The notes under the pieces are model-generated. The model saw nothing but the letters and a program-made list of their open reading frames with translations, had not been told where the DNA came from and searched no databases. This document shows positions 56,182-64,000 of a stretch of DNA of 64,000 bases, in pieces. The position numbers were made by a program, and so were the translations under genes. Each line of letters opens with the position of its first letter. The stretch's first letter is position 1. Source of the DNA: Shewanella schlegeliana (GTDB taxonomy: Bacteria > Pseudomonadota > Gammaproteobacteria > Enterobacterales > Shewanellaceae); contig NZ_JAESVD010000002.1 in assembly GCF_016765635.1 (NCBI RefSeq), positions 434,001-498,000 on the forward strand, read 5' to 3'.

Positions 56182-57462
56182 TTAAACGGCTTTTTCCAGC
56201 GCCTGGGCGACATCACTAATGATATCATCGATATGCTCTATCCCCACCGAAATTCGCACTAAGTCTTCCGATACCCCAGCCTTAGCAAGCTCATTGGCAT
56301 CCAACTGTCTATGAGTGGTCGATGCTGGATGACAGGCTAGTGACTTAGCATCGCCGATATTGACCAAGCGCAGTATCATCTGTAACCCATCGATAAAACG
56401 ACCACCAGCAACCTTGCCATCATCGGCTTTTATACCGAAGCTAATGATCCCTGACGCCTTGCCTGAAGTGATCTTATGACAGTTATCTTGGAAAGGACTG
56501 TTTTCCAGTGCGCCGTAGTTAACCCAGCTTACCTTAGGGTGCGTTTCGAGATACTTAGCTAGGGCTAAGGCATTATCGCAATGGCGCTCCATGCGTAGGG
56601 CCAATGTCTCTAAACCTTGTAGCAGCAGGAAGGCGCTTTGGGGCGATAAGGCCGCGCCAGTATTACGCAGTGGCACTACGCGGCAGCGGCCGATAAAGGC
56701 GGCAGGCCCAAAGGCTTGGGTATAAACCACACCATGATAAGAGGGATCCGGCTCATTGAGCAGTGCGAAGCGTTTTGGCTGCGCCGCCCAGTCGAACTTA
56801 CCACTATCGATAATCACTCCACCGATAGTCGTGCCGTGGCCGCCAATATATTTGGTCAATGAATGAATAACGATATCGGCGCCATGGTCAAACGGCTTAC
56901 ACAGCACCGGGGTCGCCACCGTGTTATCAACAATTAATGGCACGCCATGTTTATGGGCTATTTCAGCTAGGCGCTGCAGATCGACAATATTACCCGCAGG
57001 GTTACCGATGGACTCACAAAATAGCGCCTTCGTGTTGTCATCAATCAGGGCATCGAGCTGCTCAAAATCATCGAATGCCGCCATACGTACTTCAACACCT
57101 TGGCGCGGCAACGTATGGGCAAACAGATTATAGGTGCCGCCATAGAGCTGGCTGGTACTAACGATATTATCGCCCACTTGAGTGAGCGCCTGAATAGCAT
57201 AGGTGATCGCTGCCATGCCAGAGGCCAGCGCCAAGGCTCCTATGCCGCCCTCTATCGCCGCAAGGCGCTGTTCGAGCACATCAGTGGTCGGGTTCATGAT
57301 GCGAGTATAGATATTACCCGGCACTTTCAGATCAAATAGATCGGCGCCGTGCTGAGTGTCATCAAAGGTATAGGAGGTGGTCTGATAAATAGGAACGGCT
57401 GCAGCCTTAGTGGTCGATTCCGATTTATATCCATGGTGCAGCGCTAAAGATTCGAGTTTCAT
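56182..57462 (-). CDS. metY: O-acetylhomoserine sulfhydrylase
   Basis: This 426-residue PLP enzyme makes homocysteine from O-acetylhomoserine and sulfide. It has the gamma-family pattern: AVPIYQTTSYTFDDT, YTRIMNPTTDVLEQRLAALEG-like IAAIEGG, HSLTKYIGGHGTTIGG with the PLP lysine, and a C-terminal VRISVGIEHIDD. The longest frame begins at 57513; ATG 57462 (MKLESLALHHGY) is preferred and follows aggata. Two MetJ boxes lie just upstream, so methionine should repress it. Cystathionine-forming relatives are less likely because of the length and the MetY-like start. Confidence 0.9.
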   Translation of the reverse strand: MKLESLALHHGYKSESTTKAAAVPIYQTTSYTFDDTQHGADLFDLKVPGNIYTRIMNPTTDVLEQRLAAIEGGIGALALASGMAAITYAIQALTQVGDNIVSTSQLYGGTYNLFAHTLPRQGVEVRMAAFDDFEQLDALIDDNTKALFCESIGNPAGNIVDLQRLAEIAHKHGVPLIVDNTVATPVLCKPFDHGADIVIHSLTKYIGGHGTTIGGVIIDSGKFDWAAQPKRFALLNEPDPSYHGVVYTQAFGPAAFIGRCRVVPLRNTGAALSPQSAFLLLQGLETLALRMERHCDNALALAKYLETHPKVSWVNYGALENSPFQDNCHKITSGKASGIISFGIKADDGKVAGGRFIDGLQMILRLVNIGDAKSLACHPASTTHRQLDANELAKAGVSEDLVRISVGIEHIDDIISDVAQALEKAV

Positions 57463-57507
57463 CGCGTCATATCCTATTTCATTGATTGAAATAGCAACAT
57501 AACAGCT

Positions 57508-57523
57508 AGCCATCTAGAAGTCT
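57508..57523. promoter_or_regulatory. MetJ boxes upstream of metY
   Basis: Two adjacent 8-mers, agccatct and agaagtct, match the MetJ consensus AGACGTCT at six and seven of eight positions. They lie about 45 bases before the metY start and overlap likely promoter sequence. Confidence 0.7.
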
Positions 57524-57575
57524 AAATAAAATATTTATCACTCTCTCGATGGCCGATAAAAATGGTTAACCAAAC

Positions 57576-58100
57576 TTAGATCTGATCCAGCATCTCGGGT
57601 TCAAACAGATCCGGTGTGATGGTTAAGCCCAGCGCCGCTATCTTGTCGTTTAGCTGCATAAGATCCTTGTCGACCGTGGATATCGTCAGTGTATTGTCAT
57701 CTAGGGTGTAGACCTGTTTTAGACTAGCAAAGTAGAAGCTCAAGATAATAAAGGCGTTCACCTCTTCGTTGTCGGCGGCCTGTTTGATCTTAGTCAGTTT
57801 GCGGTAGATCTGATTATGTAGCTGCTTTAAGCGCCAAACATAATACACCTCACGCATAAAGGGCTTCTGCTTTTGGGTATTGAGTACAGCTCCACAAGTG
57901 AGCATCGCGAGGATGACACCTATTAGATTCAAGTGGAAGTTACCTGTAGACTCGCCGCTAACCGTCTCGGTTGCGCCGAAAAAGTGGATCAACACACCGC
58001 CGTAGACTAACGCCAATATAGCCAAACTCGCCACAAAGCCCATAATCACTAAGTTGGTATTCTTACGGTAAGTCTGCTTATCAATATCCATCAACTGCAT
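57576..58100 (-). CDS. DUF3087 family membrane protein
   Basis: This 174-residue protein has two N-terminal membrane segments (about 15-40 and 55-75) and a soluble helical domain: KQKPFMREVYYVWRLKQL, ILSFYFASLKQVYTLDD. It looks like DUF3087, found in Shewanella and relatives, function unknown. It is a single minus-strand gene between the two MetJ-controlled genes and has no MetJ box of its own that I can see. Confidence 0.75.
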   Translation of the reverse strand: MQLMDIDKQTYRKNTNLVIMGFVASLAILALVYGGVLIHFFGATETVSGESTGNFHLNLIGVILAMLTCGAVLNTQKQKPFMREVYYVWRLKQLHNQIYRKLTKIKQAADNEEVNAFIILSFYFASLKQVYTLDDNTLTISTVDKDLMQLNDKIAALGLTITPDLFEPEMLDQI

Positions 58101-58446
58101 GATTCGTCTCTTTTATTATTTAATTTTACACAATGACTTAGCGCTCTTAAAAAGCGCACTCTCATGTAAGTATATTCTCACTAAGCACGCTAGCGCGATC
58201 GCGGTGCCGATTATGTACTACAGCTTAGCATTGAAAGTTAAAGCCTAAATGAATTTTCGTTACATTTACTTATTGTCCCTTCTCCCCGGCTAACTTATGA
58301 ACTGATTGTTGCAACCCCAAAAGTGAAAAGGTTTGTGTTTCACCGCCAATGTAGGCAACTTAACCCATTAATTAAGAATTGACTTAAATAGCGATAACTA
58401 ACCCAACCGAGTTCACAACTTTTGCCAAAGTCGCCATTAGCAGTAA

Positions 58447-58494
58447 AAACATCTAGACGTCTAAATTGACAGACGTCTTTCGATCTCATATCCT
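58447..58494 (+). promoter_or_regulatory. MetJ boxes overlapping the metT promoter
   Basis: Four adjacent 8-mers run aaacatct, AGACGTCT (58455-58462), aaattgac and AGACGTCT (58471-58478). Two are perfect consensus. A -35 TTGACA (58466-58471) lies within them and a -10-like TATCCT (58489-58494) follows at 17 bp. MetJ with S-adenosylmethionine would block this promoter. Confidence 0.85.
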
Positions 58495-58537
58495 CTCAAC
58501 CATTGAGATGTACCATTCTATGAATTAGCCCAGGCTG

Positions 58538-59956
58538 ATGAGTAGTGTGTTCCAGCTAGGAGGGCAATGGGAACAATGGTTCGAAGACAGGTTTAAGATA
58601 AGAGAGATAACATTGACGACTTCCAATAATGCCCAAAATGCTGCAGCAAGCTCTGCACCATCGTTTTTAGCCCTGACGCCACTATTTCTGTTCCTAGCAC
58701 TTTTTATCGGTGCTGGCGTTTACTTTCAAAGCCAAGGTGTAGACTTTGCTTTCTATCAGCTACCGAGCGTAGTGGCGATTCTACCTGCTATTGTTTTCGC
58801 TATTCTGATCTCAAAGCAGAAGCTTAACCAGTCAATCGAAACCTTCTTAGGGGGAATTGGCCACTCAAATATCATCGCCATGTGTATGATCTATTTGCTA
58901 GCAGGCGCCTTTGCCGCTGTAGCAAAAGCCACTGGCGGTGTCGATGCCACAGTCGCTCTAGGGTTATCACTGGTGCCTTCGAACTTACTGTTACCTGGTT
59001 TCTTTGTGATTGCAGCCTTTATCGCAACGGCCATGGGCACCTCTATGGGCACCATCGCTGCAGTAGCACCAATTGCACTGGGCGTTGCCAATGAAGCACA
59101 AATTGATTTAGCGATTATGGCTGGCGCGGTAATTTCAGGCGCACTATTTGGTGACAACCTATCTATCATCTCTGACACCACGATTGCGGCGACCCGTACT
59201 CAGGGCTGTCATATGAAAGACAAGTTTAAAGAAAACCTGATTTTCGCTATTCCAGCCTCTATCATCACCCTAGTGCTATTTACCCTAGCGGGCCAAGGGC
59301 AGGCTGAAGTTGCAGCACAAGATGTCGACTTCATCAAGGTCATCCCTTACCTAACGATTCTATTTTTAGCGGTAGCGGGCCTTAACGTATTCGTCGTGTT
59401 GACCATTGGCATTCTATTAGCCGGTATTACTGGCATCGCCACCATGGATTACGGCATCATTCAGTTCGGCCAAGATATCTACGCAGGCTTTGGCAGCATG
59501 CAGGAGATCTTTATCCTGTCGATGTTAGTCGGTGGTCTAGCGGCGCTAATGCAGCAGCAAGGTGGTCTAGCCTTTGTTAACCAGAAGATTGAAAAGCTAA
59601 TTGCCCGTTTTTCAAAGGCAAAAGGTGAAGCCTCGTGCCGAGCATCAGAGCTTGGAATGGCGGGTATTGTGGCGGCAACCAATACTTGTGTAGCAAACAA
59701 CACGGTATCGATTGTGGTTACTGGTGATATCGCCAAAGAGTTAGCCCAGAAACACGGCGTCACACCAAAGCGTGCGGCCAGTATTTTGGACATCTTCTCT
59801 TGTATCGTTCAGGGTCTGCTCCCATACGGCGCACAGGCACTCTTAGTTGCTTCAACCTTTAGCCTGTCTCCACTCGATGTTGTGACTCACGCGTGGTACT
59901 GCATGATCTTAGGTGTAGTGGCAATCGCGATAGTCTGCTTGCGTAAACGCAAATAA
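58538..59956 (+). CDS. metT: NhaC-family transporter, predicted methionine transporter MetT
   Basis: This 472-residue protein has about ten to eleven membrane segments and belongs to the NhaC sodium/proton antiporter family. Motifs include GHSNIIAMCMIYLLAGAFAA, MGTSMGTIAAVAPIALGVAN and GDNLSIISDTTIAATRTQG. The MetJ boxes and promoter just upstream match the predicted methionine transporter MetT in gammaproteobacteria. ATG 58538 gives an extra soluble N-terminus; a TTG at 58613 (starting near TTSNNAQ) is the other plausible start. A strong terminator follows. Substrate assigned by regulation and family, not by direct evidence. Confidence 0.85.
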   Translation: MSSVFQLGGQWEQWFEDRFKIREITLTTSNNAQNAAASSAPSFLALTPLFLFLALFIGAGVYFQSQGVDFAFYQLPSVVAILPAIVFAILISKQKLNQSIETFLGGIGHSNIIAMCMIYLLAGAFAAVAKATGGVDATVALGLSLVPSNLLLPGFFVIAAFIATAMGTSMGTIAAVAPIALGVANEAQIDLAIMAGAVISGALFGDNLSIISDTTIAATRTQGCHMKDKFKENLIFAIPASIITLVLFTLAGQGQAEVAAQDVDFIKVIPYLTILFLAVAGLNVFVVLTIGILLAGITGIATMDYGIIQFGQDIYAGFGSMQEIFILSMLVGGLAALMQQQGGLAFVNQKIEKLIARFSKAKGEASCRASELGMAGIVAATNTCVANNTVSIVVTGDIAKELAQKHGVTPKRAASILDIFSCIVQGLLPYGAQALLVASTFSLSPLDVVTHAWYCMILGVVAIAIVCLRKRK

Positions 59957-60004
59957 TCAGGCAACTTATAGAATAGTTCTACCTGAACATATTCGAATCG
60001 ATAG

Positions 60005-60035
60005 AGGAGTACATGGATATGTACTCCTTTTTTTG
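60005..60035 (+). terminator. Terminator of metT
   Basis: aggagtacat/atgtactcct with a four-base loop and a run of T, about 50 bases after the metT stop. Confidence 0.92.
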
Positions 60036-60072
60036 TGGCTCACGCTAACAAAAACACCCCAAATGGACCAAT

Positions 60073-60789
60073 ATGGACGACCAAATACAGCACCAGTCAA
60101 TGCAGTACGATCTTCACCGCCTAGTGGTACTCAGTATTTTCATTGGCGCACTCATCGCTGCAGCAGGGGTATCCACATCCGTCTGGTTCGAGTTTCAAAA
60201 CATAGGCCTTGAAGTACTCAACACCCGTCCCGATCTGCTCGGTGACTATACCTATACCCCCTTTGCTTTTGTTTATAATATCTCGCTGATGGTAGCAGGA
60301 GTGTGCATCATGCTATCCATGCTGGGCCTCTATCTGTTAAAGCTAGGTAACTTTAGTCATTACCTATCCTTTGCTGGAGCCTGGGTCGGCCTAGCTGTGA
60401 TCTTAATGGGTGTGTTTCCGACCAATTATCTTGAGCTGCATCGAATCGTTTCTACCTGTTACCTTATCGGCACCGTGATGATGTTTTTCCTCTGTATCAG
60501 CGACAAGTTTAATCACCACTCTATATGTGGCTGGCCAGTATTCTTTTTCAGTGTTTTAGGTTTTATTGCAGCATCGGTACTGATATTTCAGTTAAACTGG
60601 CGCACCTTGGACTTTAATCCCTGTGAGAGTCACAACTACAAACAACCCTATTGTTTGGTAGCTATCACCATGTGGCTGTTGACGAATATTGTCATGCTGT
60701 GGTGCCTCTCGTTTGCATGGAATATCCGTAATATAGCCATTAAAAGCTATCTGGCCCTGTCACAAAGCTACTTAGCTGGTAAATCGTAA
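60073..60789 (+). CDS. DUF998-like membrane protein
   Basis: This 238-residue protein has six membrane segments and resembles the DUF998 family: the segment MGVFPTNYLELHRIVSTCYL is close to the conserved FP...H pattern. It may be involved in lipid or small-molecule handling, but no function is known. It ends eight bases before the pseudouridine synthase gene on the same strand, so they are probably co-transcribed. Confidence 0.7.
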   Translation: MDDQIQHQSMQYDLHRLVVLSIFIGALIAAAGVSTSVWFEFQNIGLEVLNTRPDLLGDYTYTPFAFVYNISLMVAGVCIMLSMLGLYLLKLGNFSHYLSFAGAWVGLAVILMGVFPTNYLELHRIVSTCYLIGTVMMFFLCISDKFNHHSICGWPVFFFSVLGFIAASVLIFQLNWRTLDFNPCESHNYKQPYCLVAITMWLLTNIVMLWCLSFAWNIRNIAIKSYLALSQSYLAGKS

Positions 60790-60797
60790 TACAAACC

Positions 60798-61535
60798 ATG
60801 AGACTCGCAAAATACCTTGCCTTAACCGGCTGCTGTTCCCGCCGCGCCGCGACTCGTTTAATAAGAGACGGTCACGTTCGCATCGATGATCGCTTAGCCA
60901 ATCATATCGACAGCGTGACCCTTATCGAGACTCCTGAAGGGCTACGCAGCGCTGAGCAGATCTATGTTAACGATGAAGCCGTTCAACCTGTCGAAGCCAA
61001 GGCCTATTGGCTATTTAATAAAGCGGTCGGCACCGACAGCCGCTTGCTCGCTCATCTGCCAAACAGCTTGATACACCTTTTGCCAGAGTCACCACGACTC
61101 TACCCCATCGGCCGTCTCGATAAAGACAGCCGGGGCTTATTGATCTTAACCAACGATGGCGAACTGACCCATAAGCTAATGCACCCAAATTTTGGTCATG
61201 CTAAGACCTACCATGTGCAGGTCGACCGTGCTTTTGATGATACTTTTTTGGCAAATATGGCTGCGGGGGTAAGCTATAAGGATGTCACCACCTTGCCTTG
61301 TATCATGCAGCGTTTAGCTGCTGATAAGTATCAGATCACCTTGACTCAAGGGCTGAATCGTCAAATACGGCGTATGTCTCAGGCGTTGGGGTTTAAGGTT
61401 ATCGACCTTAAACGGGTGTCGATTCAGAGTTTGCAACTTGGGGATTTGGCAGAAGGGTCTATGAGACCTTTATCTTCCGCTGAGCTAACGGAGTTGTTAG
61501 CTTCTGTTGCTTGCCCAGAAAGCTGCGCTGATTGA
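60798..61535 (+). CDS. RNA pseudouridine synthase (RsuA/RluB/E/F family)
   Basis: This 245-residue enzyme isomerises uridine in rRNA. The N-terminal S4 domain (MRLAKYLALTGCCSRRAATRLI) is followed by the catalytic block YPIGRLDKDSRGLLILTNDG with the active-site Asp, and GLNRQIRRMSQALGF. The lack of a long basic tail and general sequence place it near RluF, but RsuA, RluE and RluF cannot be told apart with confidence. It is the last gene before the repeat-framed YbgA cassette. Confidence 0.9.
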   Translation: MRLAKYLALTGCCSRRAATRLIRDGHVRIDDRLANHIDSVTLIETPEGLRSAEQIYVNDEAVQPVEAKAYWLFNKAVGTDSRLLAHLPNSLIHLLPESPRLYPIGRLDKDSRGLLILTNDGELTHKLMHPNFGHAKTYHVQVDRAFDDTFLANMAAGVSYKDVTTLPCIMQRLAADKYQITLTQGLNRQIRRMSQALGFKVIDLKRVSIQSLQLGDLAEGSMRPLSSAELTELLASVACPESCAD

Positions 61536-61561
61536 TTTAGCCTTAGCGGCTAGGGGATTAA

Positions 61562-61881
61562 GTTAGACTTCGTCTAACAAGTTCTGTTGTAGGCAATCAG
61601 GCTACGCCTGACCTTTAAGTTAGACTGCGTCTAACAACTAAAGTCGTAAGCTTCCAGCTCACACACGGCCAAGAAGGGGTCTACAGCAACCCCCTCTTGG
61701 ATCTCCCCTGCCACCCCTACGAAGTTACATGCATTAGATACGGGCCTCATACTTATGGATAAATCACTAACGCTTCCGATGGGGCATCCTGCCCCGCGAA
61801 AGCTACGCCGACATCCCTGTCGACATCACGCGATTTATTCCAACGTACTTCGGCAACTTCGATGGGGAATGGGTGTTTTCT
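61562..61881 (-). repeat. Large dispersed repeat, copy B (inverted)
   Basis: This is the reverse complement of copy A (5490-5860) with scattered differences. It includes the same hairpins (gttagactgcgtctaac, caggctacgcctg), tcgtaagcttccagctcac, ttacatgcattagatacggg, gcttccgatggggc and aacgtacttcggcaact. It faces copy C at 63737, so the two form a large inverted repeat around the YbgA cassette. Confidence 0.9.
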
Positions 61882-61962
61882 GTATACCCAATATAACCAA
61901 CTAACTATTAGTTTATGGCTAAGGCTAGAGAGAGGTATTCATTCAGTTCTAGGCATCAATTC

Positions 61963-61980
61963 AGAAAGTTTACTCTGACC
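61963..61980. repeat. Left 18-bp inverted repeat of the YbgA cassette
   Basis: AGAAAGTTTACTCTGACC is the exact reverse complement of 63707-63724. It lies 18 bases beyond the stop of the 166-residue gene. Confidence 0.95.
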
Positions 61981-61997
61981 ACTTATCGAAAGGCTGC

Positions 61998-62498
61998 CTA
62001 ATATTTTCGTGAATCATATGCCCAATGTAAAAGAGCCTGCCTCTGCTTTTTTCTGCAGCTGAAATTGTATCGTTCACAATGCTTTTTTACAGCTGACTCA
62101 TGACGCCTGAATGCTTTCCACCTTTTGATTTGGCGCGCGTCATCGTCAGTTCTTCGCCCCATGTAATATCGGCAATACCATTGGAACCAACCACGGGGAT
62201 CCTGAGGGTGAATCCAGCCCTTTTTTACCCATTCGCTCAACGACTGTGAAGCGTCTGCATTGAAATAGTTTAGGCTCACATCCTTTCCTGCGTTGCTTAA
62301 TTTGGCGTGGATAAACCAGCTTTCAGGGAATTCATTCTGACAATCATTCAAGTATTTTCCGCCAAACACACCCAAGTTTAACATTTCACAGGGTGTCAGC
62401 TCTGGCCTAAAATCCGCGGCAAAGTTCTCCCCAACGGGCTCAACAAGTTGATATTCATAGCCTTTCTGAAATTTATCATTTACAAGGATTTTCTTCAT
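61998..62498 (-). CDS. Conserved hypothetical protein, partner of YbgA
   Basis: This 166-residue soluble protein is rich in aromatic and basic residues. A striking segment is HPQDPRGWFQWYCRYYMGRR (about residues 97-116). No catalytic motif was recognised. Its ATG overlaps the YbgA-like stop by three bases (ATGA), so the two are translationally coupled and probably work together. Photolyase or DNA-repair genes often lie near such pairs in other bacteria, but none is here. Function unknown. Confidence 0.75.
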   Translation of the reverse strand: MKKILVNDKFQKGYEYQLVEPVGENFAADFRPELTPCEMLNLGVFGGKYLNDCQNEFPESWFIHAKLSNAGKDVSLNYFNADASQSLSEWVKKGWIHPQDPRGWFQWYCRYYMGRRTDDDARQIKRWKAFRRHESAVKKHCERYNFSCRKKQRQALLHWAYDSRKY

Positions 62499-63451
62499 AT
62501 ATTATTGAGCAACATTAGCTCCCCAGGGTGAGGAGCCATATAATGAGATCGTTCTATATAATCATTAGGGTGTTTTCTGAAATGATGGCGCAACAAGGTT
62601 ACAGGGACAATAAGAGGCAATAACCCATTTTTGTAGTCATGAATAACCGACACTAGCTCTGCTTTATCTTCGGTGTCCAAGTGGTTTTTAAGATATCCCT
62701 GTATATGATGTAAGGTATTGACGTGATTGGATCTCGTCGCTATAACCTTTAATAGACACATCATTTTTGTAAGGTATCGCTCAGCCAAGTCGATTGGTGT
62801 AGTGTCTCCAATGTCAGCCAACATAGAACCAAGCTCCTTAGCCTGTGTTTGGTCATGACTCATAAAAATGTATTTATGCCTAGCATGAAAACTTTGCAAG
62901 GCAGAGATAGTGACTTCCTGACTCTGCATATCTTGCCAGCGAGAAAAAACATAGACACGTTGAATAAAGTTTTCTCTTAGCTTAGCGTCTTCCAAGCGCC
63001 CCTCCTCCTCAACGGGTAAATTGGGGAAGTTTTCAATCAGTCGCTTAGTGTAAATACCAACACCTTTGCGACTAGGCATTTCATTACTATATAGTTTTAC
63101 ACGCTCCATACCACAGCTTGGCGAGTCCTTCTTGACTATGTAACCGCATAGACTTTCATGCCATTTTTTTTGCTGCTCAGCAACAGTGCTAAGTTTCTCA
63201 GTGACATCCAATTCACTATTTTTGGTTCCTTTACAATAAACGCTCCCGTCTTGTAGAACCAAACGCACCGGCTCACGTGGGATCCCAAGGCCGATTTTAA
63301 CCTCTGGGCAAAATGGTAAAAACTCGAAGAACTCTGTTAATACACCAGTAATATACGAATTCTTTTTATGACCAGAGTCAAAGCGAACGTTTTCCCCAAG
63401 CAAACAGCTGCTAACACCAATTTTGATTTTTGAATAGTGAGGCTTGTCCAT
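62495..63451 (-). CDS. YbgA-like DUF523/DUF1722 fusion protein
   Basis: This 318-residue protein joins an N-terminal DUF523 domain (IKIGVSSCLLGENVRFDSGHK, PEVKIGLGIPREPVRLV, KKDSPSCGMERVKLY, with conserved cysteines) and a C-terminal DUF1722 domain (FHARHKYIFMSHDQ, LAERYLTKMM). E. coli YbgA carries the second domain and lies by photolyase. The longer frame starts at 63532; ATG 63451 (MDKPHYSKI) is preferred. It is the first gene of a two-gene cassette inside inverted repeats. Role unknown; a link to DNA repair or sulfur/thiol chemistry is inference only. Confidence 0.88.
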   Translation of the reverse strand: MDKPHYSKIKIGVSSCLLGENVRFDSGHKKNSYITGVLTEFFEFLPFCPEVKIGLGIPREPVRLVLQDGSVYCKGTKNSELDVTEKLSTVAEQQKKWHESLCGYIVKKDSPSCGMERVKLYSNEMPSRKGVGIYTKRLIENFPNLPVEEEGRLEDAKLRENFIQRVYVFSRWQDMQSQEVTISALQSFHARHKYIFMSHDQTQAKELGSMLADIGDTTPIDLAERYLTKMMCLLKVIATRSNHVNTLHHIQGYLKNHLDTEDKAELVSVIHDYKNGLLPLIVPVTLLRHHFRKHPNDYIERSHYMAPHPGELMLLNNI

Positions 63452-63651
63452 AAATAACCTTGATATTAAAAACTTAGATACAGTCAAAGTACCAACTGAT
63501 ATTGCTCTCAGCCGCTGACTAACATTCAACAACTCAATACAGCGCAGCCCAGCGAATATCAGCAGTTGTAACCTAGCTAAACTTTCATCTTCGCCATTTC
63601 ATTTAGCATAGGCACCAATGATTGATTTGAGCAAGTCTCACTTGAGTTAGA

Positions 63652-63697
63652 CGTTAGACTTCGTCTAATAAACTTACTCCTTTTATCAGGCTACGCC
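63652..63697. repeat. REP-like hairpins at the cassette right edge
   Basis: gttagacttcgtctaat and atcaggctacgcctaat are close kin of the hairpins in copies A and B. Here they precede the copy C core instead of following it. Confidence 0.75.
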
Positions 63698-63706
63698 TAA
63701 TAAGTC

Positions 63707-63724
63707 GGGTCAGAGTAAACTTTC
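63707..63724. repeat. Right 18-bp inverted repeat of the YbgA cassette
   Basis: GGTCAGAGTAAACTTTCT is the exact reverse complement of 61963-61980. The pair encloses 1,726 bp with only the two YbgA-cassette genes and hairpins. Confidence 0.95.
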
Positions 63725-63736
63725 TACAAAACTCAC

Positions 63737-64000
63737 AGGAAACACCAGTTCCCCATCGGAGTTGCCGAAGTACGTTGAAGAAATAGTCGTAATGCCCACA
63801 CGGACGTGGGCATAGCTTTCGCGGGGCAGGCCGTTCCTTGGCATCCTGCCATCACGGCATTTGTGAATCCATTCACATCAGATGCCCCATCGGAAGCGTT
63901 AGCGATTTATCCATAAGCATGAGGTCCGTATCTAATGCATGTAACTTCGTCGGGGCGGCTGGGACTCTTTATAAATAAAATAGTCAAGAGGGCTTAGCTG
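63737..64000 (+). repeat. Large dispersed repeat, copy C (cut by window end)
   Basis: Same orientation and block order as copy A: ccatcggagttgccgaagta, ctttcgcggggcaggc, catcctgccatcacggcatt, tgccccatcggaagcgttag and tgcatgtaacttcgtcgggg. The copy continues past 64000. Together with inverted copy B it frames the YbgA cassette. Confidence 0.9.

Noticed and set aside
61562..64000. Insertion sequence
   Set aside because: No transposase gene lies between the inverted repeats; the enclosed genes are YbgA-like and its partner.

Overview
The window is a chromosomal segment of a marine gammaproteobacterium, almost certainly Shewanella. The strongest evidence is a periplasmic tetraheme flavocytochrome c fumarate reductase (fccA, 6044-7834), which is characteristic of that genus. 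Other support comes from the DUF3581, DUF3087 and DUF998 proteins, a MetJ-controlled metT/metY pair, and a block from mrcB through hrpB, thpR, sfsA, dksA, gluQ, pcnB, folK, panB, panC and yadGH to hpt that mirrors the gene content and order of the E. coli 3-minute region. No tRNA, rRNA, CRISPR array, prophage or transposase gene was seen.

Layout. 27-4858 is a minus-strand BMP-type nucleoside ABC importer (binding protein, ATPase, two permeases). 4859-6043 has no gene but holds one copy (A) of a large dispersed repeat. 6044-13189 is a respiratory and signalling island: fccA, a divergent sensor kinase with a periplasmic solute-binding domain, its NtrC-like regulator with a damaged AAA+ domain, and a DAACS-family symporter with unusual binding residues. 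13683-19232 is a three-gene SMC/MksE/kleisin-like operon. 19649-21505 is an alanine/glycine symporter behind a tandem glycine riboswitch. 22697-24886 is a TonB receptor with a Fur-like box.

24963-27362 is a mosaic of GGTTCTA heptamer arrays and related spacer sequence that brackets two small genes, a lipoprotein and a GNAT acetyltransferase. 27496-50864 is mostly housekeeping: sotB, mrcB, hrpB, thpR, pepB, sfsA, dksA, gluQ, pcnB (apparently with an ATT start), folK, panBC, yadGH, hpt, ubiX, mpl and a Dcu transporter. It also carries a ToxR-like membrane regulator with a receiver-like domain beyond its membrane segment. 50957-55828 holds bluB, a SIMPL-domain protein, a porin and a TPR-GGDEF diguanylate cyclase. 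A 12-copy GGTTCTA array follows. 56182-59956 is a small methionine regulon (metY and metT, each with MetJ boxes). The window ends with a pseudouridine synthase and a two-gene YbgA cassette framed by perfect 18-bp inverted repeats and by two inverted copies (B and C) of the large repeat.

The most unusual items are the nuclease-less condensin-like operon, the two dispersed repeat systems (GGTTCTA mosaics and the A/B/C repeat framing a cassette), the degenerate response regulator beside fccA, the membrane regulator with a receiver-like domain, and the non-canonical pcnB start. All functional calls come from reading the sequence and from family knowledge; no database search was run. Several start codons were moved from the longest open frame to better supported sites, as noted in each entry.
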